From contig NZ_FNAN01000011.1 in NCBI RefSeq assembly GCF_900101885.1, positions 124,001-188,000 on the forward strand: a stretch of DNA of 64,000 nt, read 5' to 3'. The DNA comes from Dyadobacter soli. GTDB taxonomy: Bacteria; Bacteroidota; Bacteroidia; Cytophagales; Spirosomataceae. How positions within the stretch are numbered: the first letter of the stretch is position 1; the number at the start of each line of letters is the position of its first letter. The notes below the pieces were generated by a model. It saw nothing but the letters and a program-made list of their open reading frames with translations. It had not been told where the DNA came from and searched no databases. Shown piece after piece: positions 1-7,338 of this stretch. The translations under genes and the position numbers were made by a program.

Positions 1-351
1 AGCATTATCAATATCAGCTCCGAGGCCGGCAAGACACCGCTCCCGACGGGCTCGGTTTACTCGGCTACAAAAGCTGCACTGGACGCTATCACCATTTCCT
101 TATCGAAGGAGTTCAGCGGCAAAAACATCCGGATCAACTCCATTTTACCTGGCGTAGTGGAAACCGAAGGCTCCCGCAGCGCAGGCTTCATTGGTAGCGA
201 AGCCGAGCGTAAACTGGTAGCCAGCACGCCGCTGGGCCGGACAGGGCAACCCGACGATATCGCGAAAGTGGCCGTATTCCTGGCCTCCGAAGACGCGGCA
301 TGGATTACCGGGGAGAAAATATCCGTTTCAGGCGGCATTTACGGGCTGTGA
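1..351 (+). CDS. Short-chain dehydrogenase/reductase, 3' part only
   Basis: The frame is open from the first base of the window, so the 5' end lies outside. The visible 116 residues hold the C-terminal half of a classical NAD(P)-dependent SDR: the catalytic serine stretch (INISS), the YSATK catalytic Tyr/Lys motif, the LPG turn after the active site, and the C-terminal VSGGIYGL tail. An internal GTG at 157 could be mistaken for a start, but the homology runs upstream of it. The next gene is a second SDR 41 bp downstream on the same strand, so the two may be co-transcribed. The substrate cannot be read from the sequence. Confidence 0.9.
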   Translation, partial: SIINISSEAGKTPLPTGSVYSATKAALDAITISLSKEFSGKNIRINSILPGVVETEGSRSAGFIGSEAERKLVASTPLGRTGQPDDIAKVAVFLASEDAAWITGEKISVSGGIYGL

Positions 352-392
352 GGCCCGATGGGCTGAACGTTTAACTTTTGAAAACAATCGAA

Positions 393-1163
393 ATGAGCAA
401 ATTAGCAAACAAAGTCGCCGTCATTACCGGCGGTAATAGCGGCATAGGCTTCGGAATCGCCGAAGCTTTTAAAAATGAGGGTGCGAAAGGCGCCATTACG
501 GGAAGGAACCAAGCGACACTGGATTATTCTGTCGATGCATTGGGCGGGGAATTTATCGGTGTTCAGGGGGACGTCACCAATACGACCGATCTGGAAAATA
601 TTTTTAAGAAAACTGCCGATCGGTTCGGCAAAATAGATGTGCTAGTGGTCAATGCAGGCGGTGTAGTCGACGGCATTCCCATGGGTTCGATCAGCGACGT
701 GACCGAGGAAGGTTACGACCGGTACATGGACCTGAACCTGCGGAGCGCCTATTTTACCATCCAAAAGTCGCTGCCCTACCTGAACGATGGCGCGTCTATC
801 ATCCTCATCGGGTCAAGCGCCGCGCACCGCGCCGCTCCGGGGATGGCGATATACAGTGCTGCCAAAGCGGCGGTTATCTCGCTGGCCAAAGGCCTTTCGC
901 TGGATTTACTTTCGAGGAAGATCCGGGTCAATACGCTTTCTCCCGGCTCGATCGACACGCCTGTTTTCGGAAAGCTGGTACCCGAAGAGCATCTGGCGCA
1001 GGTGAAACAAACGTGGATCGACATTATCCCCGTCGGGAAGCAGGGTCTCCCGTCCGATATCGGAAAAGCCGCGGTATTCCTCGCTTCGGATGATTCGGCA
1101 TTTATAGTCGGCACCGAAATTCTTTCTGATGGCGGTATGACTAATATCAGTTTGATGAAATAA
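393..1163 (+). CDS. Short-chain dehydrogenase/reductase (SDR)
   Basis: A 256-residue classical SDR of full family length. The cofactor motif GGNSGIG is at residues 13-19, NAGG near 87-90, catalytic Ser near 141, and YSAAK with Tyr154 and Lys158. The ATG at 393 is preferred over an in-frame TTG at 378 because the family N-terminus (MSKLANKVAVITGG) begins there. It follows a truncated SDR by 41 bp on the same strand. Family knowledge supports reduction or oxidation of a small hydroxy or keto compound with NAD(P)H. The actual substrate is unknown. Confidence 0.92.
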   Translation: MSKLANKVAVITGGNSGIGFGIAEAFKNEGAKGAITGRNQATLDYSVDALGGEFIGVQGDVTNTTDLENIFKKTADRFGKIDVLVVNAGGVVDGIPMGSISDVTEEGYDRYMDLNLRSAYFTIQKSLPYLNDGASIILIGSSAAHRAAPGMAIYSAAKAAVISLAKGLSLDLLSRKIRVNTLSPGSIDTPVFGKLVPEEHLAQVKQTWIDIIPVGKQGLPSDIGKAAVFLASDDSAFIVGTEILSDGGMTNISLMK

Positions 1164-1318
1164 CTCGCCTTTGGAAAGATTTCCAGTCGATTGTTAAAGC
1201 GGCGTAATCTGTTCTTGAATTTTCTCTTCGACGGGCATCCATTGCCAAATCGGAGGAAAGATATGCAGGGGCTACTTTGTGGCCCCCTGGATATCTATAA
1301 TTGAAAGCTTAGGAAGCA

Positions 1319-1414
1319 TTAACTTTTCAGCGAAGCCATGTCAATCACAAAACGGTACCTGAAATCCACTTTCAGTAAGCGGTCGTAGGCTTCATTGATC
1401 TGCTGGGATATCCT
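1319..1414 (-). pseudogene. C-terminal remnant of a zinc-type alcohol dehydrogenase
   Basis: About 30 codons ending ISQQINEAYDRLL...YRFVIDMASLK before the stop match the extreme C-terminus of NAD(P)-dependent zinc alcohol dehydrogenases. Upstream the frame runs into unrelated sequence that overlaps the neighbouring remnant in another frame, so no intact gene exists here. It ends about 30 bp past the stop of another dehydrogenase remnant on the same strand. Two different dehydrogenase C-termini in tandem suggest repeated deletion or recombination within paralogues. The gene is not expected to be functional. Confidence 0.75.
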
Positions 1415-1445
1415 TGTTGCTTTCCATTGTTTAAAAAAAGCGGGT

Positions 1446-1775
1446 TTAAATGGTGGCCGTATCAATAACAAATCTGTACCTAGCTTTCTTGTCGAGCACT
1501 TTTGCCCAGGCATCGTTCACTTCGGCTGCTTTGATGACCTGAATTTGCGGTAAAACTTTGTGATCTGGGCAGTAGGTAACCACCTCCTGTGTTTCGGGAA
1601 TGCCGCCAATCAGCGAGGCATTGAAATTGACCCGCGTGTTGGCAAGGTGATAGGCCTGCGTATAGTAGAGCAGCTTCTGCAACTTCAAGTGAGACATGTC
1701 TCCGAAATTTTGCAAAACATATTCGGACAAGAGAGCCGAATCGACTTTACCAAGCATTTTATCTATTTCAATCAC
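1446..1775 (-). pseudogene. Chimeric remnant: Panacea-domain N-terminus fused to alcohol dehydrogenase C-terminus
   Basis: The 109-residue frame is a hybrid. Residues 1-46 look like the start of a Panacea (DUF4065/SocA-like) antitoxin domain, with the typical stretch MSHLKLQKLLYYTQAYHLA. From about residue 50 (FNASLIGGIPETQEVV...ARYRFVID) it is the C-terminal end of a zinc alcohol dehydrogenase. The catalytic and zinc domains of the dehydrogenase and most of the Panacea fold are missing. No toxin partner is visible next to it. The most likely reading is a deletion junction that happened to keep frame; expression as a small fusion protein cannot be excluded. Confidence 0.7.
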
Positions 1776-2014
1776 AGCTAAATTTTTTTAGGTAACCCCA
1801 ACTAGTACCTTGAATAACTGTTGGGTTCGTATGTGTGCAGCAAACCTAACAAAGATGAATGTGAGATGTTTCCCGGGCTGTAAAGAAATGACGGTAATTG
1901 TCCCATATACGCGTTTCATTGATCATACGGCCCAACAAGTTGAAACACTCCTGGTTTACCCGGATTAGTTGGTCTGATTTTTCTGCATAAAACATTATCC
2001 AACATTATGTAAGA

Positions 2015-2800
2015 ATGAAGATCGCTACCTACAATATCAACGGCGTAAATGGCCGCCTCCCGGTTTTGTTAAAATGGCTAGAAGAGGCCAAGCCTGATAT
2101 CGTTTGTCTGCAAGAATTGAAAGCGCCGCAGGACAAGTTTCCGGAAAGAGCATTGCTCAATGCCGGGTACAATGCGATCTGGCATGGACAAAAAATGTGG
2201 AATGGCGTGGCGATCCTTTCAAAAGATTTGCCTTTGCAAGAAGTCAGGAATTCCCTCCCCGGTGATGAAGAAGATTTGCATAGCAGGTATATTGAAGCGA
2301 TCGTAGGGAAGATGTTGGTGTGCTGCCTCTATTTACCGAATGGAAATCCAGCACCGGGACCGAAGTTCGATTACAAGATGGCGTGGTTTAAGCGATTGAA
2401 GAAACACGCAAAGTACTTGTTGTCGGAGGAAGTACCGGTTGTTTTGGCGGGAGATTATAATGTGATCCCGACAGAGAAGGATGTTTACAAACCTGAGCGA
2501 TGGACGGATAACGCATTGTTTTTTCCGGAGCCTCGTAAGGCTTACAAGGAATTGGTTGGTCAAGGCTGGACTGATTCGATCAGACATCTCTATCCAAATG
2601 AAACTATTTACACATTCTGGGACTATCTTCGAAATGCCTATGGCCGGAATGCTGGTCTGCGATTGGATCATCTGCTTTTAAGTCCCCAAATCGCGCCACG
2701 ACTGGTCGCGGCTGGTGTGGACAAGCATGTCCGTGGTTGGGAGAAATCCAGCGATCATGCACCGGCCTGGATTGTCCTGGCTGATGAAGAAGAAACGTAA
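2015..2800 (+). CDS. xth: Exodeoxyribonuclease III (Xth family)
   Basis: A 261-residue AP endonuclease/exonuclease of the EEP fold, full family length. The metal-binding Glu34 lies in CLQELK, the tyrosine of YLPNG near 106, the GDYN motif with Asp147 and Asn149, RLDHLLLS near 216-223, and the terminal SSDH with Asp247 and His248. It repairs abasic sites and degrades 3' ends of duplex DNA in the cytoplasm. The start ATG at 2015 gives the family-typical MKIATYNINGVN opening. It stands alone, about 240 bp after the dehydrogenase debris and 8 bp before the broken AraC gene. Confidence 0.95.
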   Translation: MKIATYNINGVNGRLPVLLKWLEEAKPDIVCLQELKAPQDKFPERALLNAGYNAIWHGQKMWNGVAILSKDLPLQEVRNSLPGDEEDLHSRYIEAIVGKMLVCCLYLPNGNPAPGPKFDYKMAWFKRLKKHAKYLLSEEVPVVLAGDYNVIPTEKDVYKPERWTDNALFFPEPRKAYKELVGQGWTDSIRHLYPNETIYTFWDYLRNAYGRNAGLRLDHLLLSPQIAPRLVAAGVDKHVRGWEKSSDHAPAWIVLADEEET

Positions 2801-2808
2801 ATTTGAAA

Positions 2809-3680
2809 ATGAACACTTACTATTTGCCTGATGATCTTTTAGATGAGTCTGCGGCCAGAACTGACGAGGTTGTCATTCGCTATTACAGCTCTGACCGGGA
2901 TTCGGTTAAAATAGGATCGTTTTGAATCAGAATATGATCAACCTGCTGGTGAATGGAAAGAAAACCATTATCTATCCGGATGCCACGGCAGTAGTAAATG
3001 CCGGCGAGCTTGTCGTGCTGTCAACCGGGAACGTGCTCACTTCTGAGCTCCTTGCTGGTACGGATCAGTTCAAAAGCATTCTTTTTTATTTTAGCAATGA
3101 GGTGTTCAACCGTTTCCTGATTAAGTATGAGCATTTACTCAAACGAAACACCCCCAAGGGCGACAAGCAGCCATTTCTAATTTTCAAGCAGGACAATTTT
3201 ATCAAACACTTTATCGCCTCATTACAAATAATGCTCGGCAATAGAGGGACATTACCAGCGGAAATCCGACTGCTCCGAATTGAAGAACTGTTGCTATACC
3301 TGTTCCAATCAGATCCTGAAAGATTTCACGCAATAGAAATCCTGACCCGCGACAAACAACAATTACAGATTAAAAAAGTTGTCGAAAGCCAGATCGGCCA
3401 GTCGACGACCGTAGACGACCTTGCCTTCCTCTGCCACATGAGTACTTCCACATTCAAAAGAAAGTTTAGCGAGATTTATCAAACCTCCCCGCAAAAATGG
3501 CTGCTTGCCCGGAGGCTGGAATTAGCGGCAGATCTGCTTAAATCTTTCGATGAAAGCCCCTCCGGCATTTACATGAAAGTGGGCTACCAGAACCATTCCA
3601 GTTTCTCGGAAGCATTCCGCAACCACTTCGGAACCACGCCCAGCGATTTTCAGCAAAAGCATTTGAACGTTACGCCATAG
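2809..3680 (+). pseudogene. AraC-family transcriptional regulator, split by a frameshift
   Basis: Two frames together make one AraC-type regulator. The first, 38 codons from ATG 2809, ends at TGA 2923-2925 with VVIRYYSSDRDSVKIGSF. The second continues at once as LNQNMINLLVNGKKT and runs to 3680. One extra T in the TTTT run at 2920-2923 would join them into a protein of about 290 residues. The C-terminal third has both helix-turn-helix motifs (TTVDDLAFLCHMS and the GYQNHSSFSEAFRNHFG region). Either the gene is inactivated, or the base is a homopolymer sequencing error, or the downstream part starts at TTG 2922. It likely regulated a nearby gene such as the ester cyclase-like gene at 3755. Confidence 0.75.
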
Positions 3681-3721
3681 TTCTTGACCGTCTATCCCTA
3701 ACTGCACAGCCGGGCTTGCCG

Positions 3722-3729
3722 GTACTTTT
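3722..3729 (+). promoter_or_regulatory. Bacteroidota -7 promoter element TACTTTTG
   Basis: TACTTTTG matches the TAnnTTTG -7 consensus of Bacteroidota housekeeping promoters and lies 26 bp before the ATG at 3755. No convincing TTTG -33 element sits at the usual 19-21 bp distance, which may mean that activation is needed. Confidence 0.5.
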
Positions 3730-3754
3730 GGGTCATCAAATAAACATCGCAGTT

Positions 3755-4171
3755 ATGGAAACAATGACCGAAAAGAACAAAGCAGTGGTGCGCCGCTTCA
3801 ACCAGGAAGTAATTGCCGAGGGTAATCTCGTAAGTTTTAAAGAGCTCATGGACGAGCAGTTTGTAAACCGCTCTGCACCCGAAGGCATGAGCAACGGCGC
3901 AGATGGAATGATCTACTTCTTTAATGAAATTCTCCGTCCCGCAATGCCCGACGTTCATGTTACAATTCACCAGCAGGTTGTTGAACGCGACTTGGTAACG
4001 ACGCGCAAGACCATCGGCGGTACGCACACCGGCACATTGCTGGGCATCCCGGCAACAGGAAAAGTGGTTAACATCGATGTGATTGATATCGTGAGGGTAA
4101 AGGATGGCAAATACTTTGAACACTGGGGAATCACTTCGCTGCCGGAAGTATTGACGCAATTGCAGAATTGA
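3755..4171 (+). CDS. SnoaL-like ester cyclase family protein (NTF2-like fold)
   Basis: A 138-residue protein of the SnoaL/ester cyclase group, cone-shaped alpha+beta barrels that bind small hydrophobic substrates. Supporting stretches are KAVVRRFNQEVIAEGN at the start, the TIGGTHTGTLLGIPATGK strand typical of this family, and the final KYFEHWGITS motif. ATG 3755 is chosen because it follows a -7 element and gives the family start; upstream codons show no homology. It follows the split AraC gene, which may have controlled it. The substrate is unknown. Confidence 0.82.
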   Translation: METMTEKNKAVVRRFNQEVIAEGNLVSFKELMDEQFVNRSAPEGMSNGADGMIYFFNEILRPAMPDVHVTIHQQVVERDLVTTRKTIGGTHTGTLLGIPATGKVVNIDVIDIVRVKDGKYFEHWGITSLPEVLTQLQN

Positions 4172-4203
4172 CGCTCATCCATTATTTCACAATTGTTGAA
4201 TTA

Positions 4204-4248
4204 AAGTCCCGCATCCGGCTAGTTGAGAGGTGCGGGACTTTTTCTTTT
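4204..4248 (+). terminator. Intrinsic terminator
   Basis: AAGTCCCGCA at 4204-4213 pairs perfectly with TGCGGGACTT at 4231-4240, followed by TTTCTTTT. It lies 32 bp past the stop of the ester cyclase-like gene and ends its transcript. Confidence 0.9.
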
Positions 4249-4309
4249 GTGTCAGATAGCCATGTAGTCCTAGGAAAATTCTCCTTAGGATCGTTTCAGC
4301 GGCGTTCGG

Positions 4310-4317
4310 TACTTTTG
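4310..4317 (+). promoter_or_regulatory. Candidate -7 promoter element TACTTTTG
   Basis: TACTTTTG fits the Bacteroidota TAnnTTTG consensus and lies 26 bp before the ATG at 4344. Only a weak TTAG occurs at the -33 position. Confidence 0.45.
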
Positions 4318-4343
4318 AATAATCGAAATTTAAAATCCAAAAC

Positions 4344-4622
4344 ATGATGAACGCGAAAGAATTGGCAAGTGTGTATGATACCATCATGAGTATCCCTGGA
4401 ATGAATGATCCGATCAAAATCGATCTGAAGGTCAGCAGACGAAATGTTCTATTGCTGAGTCAGGCGATCAACAAAGCGCTTTCGACGGGGGCGTCCGCTG
4501 ACTCAGTAAACCTAATCGATATCTGTTCTGCCGAATCGAAGGAGGAGCTTACTGCTTTTTCAAGTGAATGCTTACAAAAATCAGGGCTAAATGAGCTCAA
4601 CGACCGGCTGGGTAAGCTTTAA
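4344..4622 (+). CDS. Small hypothetical protein
   Basis: A 92-residue soluble protein that I do not recognise. It opens MMNAKELASVYDTIMS, is rich in Ser, Leu and Asp, has no membrane segment or signal peptide, and looks mostly helical. ATG codons at 4344 and 4347 are both possible starts. The real-gene case rests on its position behind a terminator and a -7 promoter element at 4310, and on normal coding composition. No operon partner is visible; the next gene starts 170 bp downstream behind its own promoter. Confidence 0.65.
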   Translation: MMNAKELASVYDTIMSIPGMNDPIKIDLKVSRRNVLLLSQAINKALSTGASADSVNLIDICSAESKEELTAFSSECLQKSGLNELNDRLGKL

Positions 4623-4700
4623 TAATTTGATTTACAATAAAGATCGTCTATCAGCACCGGTCGTCGAAAATAAGAAGCTAAAATTTAATATAGCTTGGGC

Positions 4701-4731
4701 TTGAATCTGGCAGAAGAAAAAGATACTTTTG
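4701..4731 (+). promoter_or_regulatory. Promoter: TTG -33 and TACTTTTG -7
   Basis: TTG at 4701-4703 and TACTTTTG at 4724-4731 are separated by 20 nt, a good match to the Bacteroidota TTTG-N19-TAnnTTTG promoter. It would drive the gene at 4793 with a leader of about 55 nt. Confidence 0.6.
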
Positions 4732-4792
4732 GAATCATATCATTGATACCAAAAGTATCTTTAAGCCACTTCATCAACAAACTTCAATCAGC

Positions 4793-5368
4793 ATGAACTC
4801 TGCATCACAAATCACCGAACCAGAGATATTTCGAATCATAGGCTTATCCGAGTCAGACCTTCAGAAGGTCGACGACCCTGAGTCTGTTTGGCTTGTATAC
4901 CCGTTCGAAGGTGGGACGGAAAGACCTATTGCTGCATTCACGGGATTTATGTGTGCATTTGACCTGGCAAGCAGGTTAAATGCTTTCGTCGAAAATGGAA
5001 TTGGCATTCATCCAGTTCTTGCCGCTCCGACAAATATCGAAGTAGACAGATATCGTCAACTAACCGAAGTAGGCATGACGCCGTTCCTGATACGCCTAAA
5101 AAGTCATGGAAATATGGTGGAAGTCATCGACGGTGTGGCCAGTAACGTGGATGAAATCAGCCTCGAAAACAATATTTCTGAATTCGTTTCGAACGTGCAG
5201 TTTAGAAAAAACGTCGGCTGGGAATTTGACTTAATGGGTACCTTCTGGGCTCCAAGTAGACGATTGGCAATCAGTAAGGCCAGGACGTTCGCATCCATGG
5301 TCGCTGAACTACAAAACAGAACCCCGGGATTGTTTGAAAGGAAGCTGCTTTTCGCTGCCCATTCCTGA
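4793..5368 (+). CDS. Hypothetical protein
   Basis: A 191-residue soluble protein that I do not recognise. It has no signal peptide, membrane segment or known catalytic motif. The middle carries a WLVYPFEGGTERPIAAFTG stretch and the end (ALRKARTFA-like helix, LFERKLLF) looks helical. It has its own promoter upstream and is convergent with the acetyltransferase at 5375, separated by only 6 bp. The composition is like its neighbours, with no sign of transfer. The function is unknown. Confidence 0.7.
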   Translation: MNSASQITEPEIFRIIGLSESDLQKVDDPESVWLVYPFEGGTERPIAAFTGFMCAFDLASRLNAFVENGIGIHPVLAAPTNIEVDRYRQLTEVGMTPFLIRLKSHGNMVEVIDGVASNVDEISLENNISEFVSNVQFRKNVGWEFDLMGTFWAPSRRLAISKARTFASMVAELQNRTPGLFERKLLFAAHS

Positions 5369-5374
5369 GGTAGG

Positions 5375-5884
5375 TTAACGAGGTTGAACAACTCCTTTCC
5401 AAGCATTTCGGTCGAGCGAATAAACCGCACAGAAATCTTCGTCAAATGTGCGGTTTTCAACAAACGAGAAACCCAGTCTTTCATAAAACTTCCTCGCTCT
5501 CATATTGGAGGCAAGCGGATCAATAATGACTGCGGAAACTTCCGGTGCTGCAAAACAGCGATCAATCGCCTGACGCATCATTTCTGTGCCATAACCTTTA
5601 CCGAGGTCATCAGCTTCACCAATCCAAATGTCGATTGCGCGGAGGTTGGCAGAAACTTCGCCCCAGTAATGGCTGTCTTCCAACAATGGGTCTATGATCT
5701 GCACAAAACCGATCGGGCGACCATCCAGTTCGGCAATGAGTTGCTCGCGCCATTCGGGCGACCGCAGCAGCTCAGTTTCCCATCCCCAATCATCGTTCGG
5801 ATCGGAGGCAACGGTGTGGGGCTGCTCGTCCCAATGCCGTAATAAAGCCAGGTCATCAATGGTAGCTGAGCGGAATTTGAACAT
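5375..5884 (-). CDS. GNAT-family N-acetyltransferase, AAC(6')-like
   Basis: A 169-residue acetyl-CoA-dependent N-acetyltransferase. The acetyl-CoA loop is in DDLGKGYGTEMMRQAI, followed by IIDPLASNMRARKFYERLGF, the last two strands of the fold. The arrangement (HWDEQPH near the start, WIGEADDLGKGYGT) is like the AAC(6') aminoglycoside acetyltransferases and RimJ-like relatives, but the substrate cannot be fixed. I take ATG 5884 (MFKFRSATIDD), where homology starts, rather than the frame's first ATG at 5902. It faces the hypothetical gene ending at 5368 and follows the sigma/membrane gene pair on the same strand. Confidence 0.88.
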   Translation of the reverse strand: MFKFRSATIDDLALLRHWDEQPHTVASDPNDDWGWETELLRSPEWREQLIAELDGRPIGFVQIIDPLLEDSHYWGEVSANLRAIDIWIGEADDLGKGYGTEMMRQAIDRCFAAPEVSAVIIDPLASNMRARKFYERLGFSFVENRTFDEDFCAVYSLDRNAWKGVVQPR

Positions 5885-5895
5885 AATTCCTAATC

Positions 5896-6255
5896 TTAAC
5901 ATTTAAGAGGTTTTGGAGGCATAAGTTTAACTGAATCAATTTTTGAAAAAATATTCTTTTTAAAAATATTGAGTAATACCCAAAGACCGAGTATCAGGGC
6001 CATTGCTGCAATAGGGACTGCGGGTTGAATGGAAAATGGCCGGGCGTAATAAAGAAAGACGATCAACCAGGTAAGGGCAATTCCAGCGAGTGCTTTGCCC
6101 AGCCATTGGTTGATCACCAGTTGTTGCGACAGTTTCTTTTTAGATTGTTCGCGAATCAATTCATTGAGATATGCGGAAAATTGGTCAGAAGTTTTGTTTA
6201 AGCCGTTTTCCTTCAAAATCATCCGGATGCTTGAGTCACTATTGTCCTCTTTCAT
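5896..6255 (-). CDS. Small membrane protein paired with an ECF sigma factor
   Basis: A 119-residue protein with a charged cytoplasmic N-terminal half (residues 1-50) and two hydrophobic segments, about 52-72 and 79-97, then a basic tail. Its start overlaps the stop of the sigma-factor gene by 4 bp, the usual arrangement for a translationally coupled anti-sigma or accessory gene. No zinc-binding anti-sigma motif is seen, so an anti-sigma role is only inferred from position. Confidence 0.75.
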   Translation of the reverse strand: MKEDNSDSSIRMILKENGLNKTSDQFSAYLNELIREQSKKKLSQQLVINQWLGKALAGIALTWLIVFLYYARPFSIQPAVPIAAMALILGLWVLLNIFKKNIFSKIDSVKLMPPKPLKC

Positions 6256-6839
6256 AACAAATCTTTTATTTCCATATTTAATAAAATTTTTAGTTCTGCT
6301 TCGAGCTGTTTCCTGCCTCTGAGTAACCTCATTTTGATGGCAGACGTTTTTAGCCCCAATATTTCACTAATTTCTGAAATGCTTTTTTCGCCGATATAGA
6401 AATACGAGATAACAGCATGATCTTCCTGGGATAATCTATTGAGGGCTAACCCAACAAATTTTTCCCTTTCGCCCTTTTTTAACAGATCGTACTCGCTGTG
6501 GTCGGATATATCAAACGCATTATCATCCAAAGGGTTGCCCAATTCTGATAGCTGTATTTTTTTGTCTTTGACTTTTGTAAGCGCGGTATTGTAAACGATG
6601 CGGAACAGCCAGGTTGAAAATTTGGAAGCCCTTTTGAATTTTTCCAGTGAGGCAAAAGCTCTCAAAAAGGAATCCTGGACAACTTCTTCCGCGTCTTCTT
6701 TATTCATGACAATCCGAAATGCAACTGTATACGCCAAATCTTTATAGGCACTCACCAGATATTCAAGACCTGCTCTTTCACCACGAATGGCTTGCTCTAA
6801 AAACGCATCTTCGTGATGTTTTGTCTTCCTGAAAATCAT
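6252..6839 (-). CDS. ECF RNA polymerase sigma factor
   Basis: A 195-residue group IV sigma factor. Region 2 covers about residues 20-90 (YKDLAYTVAFRIVMNKEDA followed by EEVVQDSFLRAF), which recognises the -10 element. Region 4 covers about 130-185, with the helix-turn-helix SISEISEILGLKTSAIKMRL. It directs RNA polymerase to a small regulon, often its own neighbours. It is followed by a coupled small membrane protein and is divergent from the membrane gene pair starting at 6985, with a perfect 15-bp inverted repeat in the shared spacer. Confidence 0.95.
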   Translation of the reverse strand: MIFRKTKHHEDAFLEQAIRGERAGLEYLVSAYKDLAYTVAFRIVMNKEDAEEVVQDSFLRAFASLEKFKRASKFSTWLFRIVYNTALTKVKDKKIQLSELGNPLDDNAFDISDHSEYDLLKKGEREKFVGLALNRLSQEDHAVISYFYIGEKSISEISEILGLKTSAIKMRLLRGRKQLEAELKILLNMEIKDLL

Positions 6840-6903
6840 TTCATGCTATCGAATTTTCCGGTGGTCGAATCAATCCCCCGACAAAGCCTTAGACTATTTT
6901 TTC

Positions 6904-6936
6904 AGAAAAGTGGTCACATTTTGTGACCACTTTTCT
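6904..6936 (+). repeat. Perfect 15-bp inverted repeat in a divergent promoter region
   Basis: AGAAAAGTGGTCACA (6904-6918) and TGTGACCACTTTTCT (6922-6936) are perfect inverted copies with a TTT loop, followed by TTTT on the + strand. It has the form of a rho-independent terminator pointing right, yet it lies between the divergent sigma gene and the gene at 6985, with no gene ending there. An operator, or attenuation of the rightward transcript, are the alternatives. Confidence 0.8.
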
Positions 6937-6984
6937 TTTTTACAAGTCATATCCGAAAAACAGCAACCATTCAATAACGAAACC

Positions 6985-7338
6985 ATGGATGATACCACAG
7001 CTGACCTATTCCTTACCATGTCGATCACCTTCGGGATTTTCGGAATATGTTACCACTACCTGATCATAAGATACAAAGAACGAACTGCTATTGTCGAAAA
7101 AGGACTGCCCAAAGACTTTTTTAAAGGCAGCACCAACTACCTGCCACTCTTATTGTTGCTTGCTATTGTGAGCATCAGCATTGGTGTGGGGTTGCTGGCA
7201 GGGGCCTTTTTAGAGTCGGTCGCTGCTTATCCGTTCGAAGGTTTTATGCTGCCCTTTGCGATGCTGCTCTTTCTGGGCATCAGCTTGCTGGTCTCTTATT
7301 ATGTGCTCAAAAAATTGGATAAAAATAATAATGTATAG
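6985..7338 (+). CDS. Small membrane protein, DUF6249-like
   Basis: A 117-residue protein with three hydrophobic segments: about residues 8-28, 51-73 and 82-107. A short basic linker (RYKERTAIVEKGLPKDFFKG) follows the first, a layout shared by DUF6249-type proteins that accompany ECF sigma factors in Bacteroidota. ATG 6985 is chosen; upstream codons run into the 6904-6936 inverted repeat. Its last codons overlap the start of the permease gene, so the two are probably translated together. The biochemical role is unknown. Confidence 0.75.
   Translation: MDDTTADLFLTMSITFGIFGICYHYLIIRYKERTAIVEKGLPKDFFKGSTNYLPLLLLLAIVSISIGVGLLAGAFLESVAAYPFEGFMLPFAMLLFLGISLLVSYYVLKKLDKNNNV

Noticed and set aside
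5375-5884. Aminoglycoside resistance gene call
   Set aside because: The fold is AAC(6')-like, but substrate residues are not decisive, so only a GNAT family call is made.
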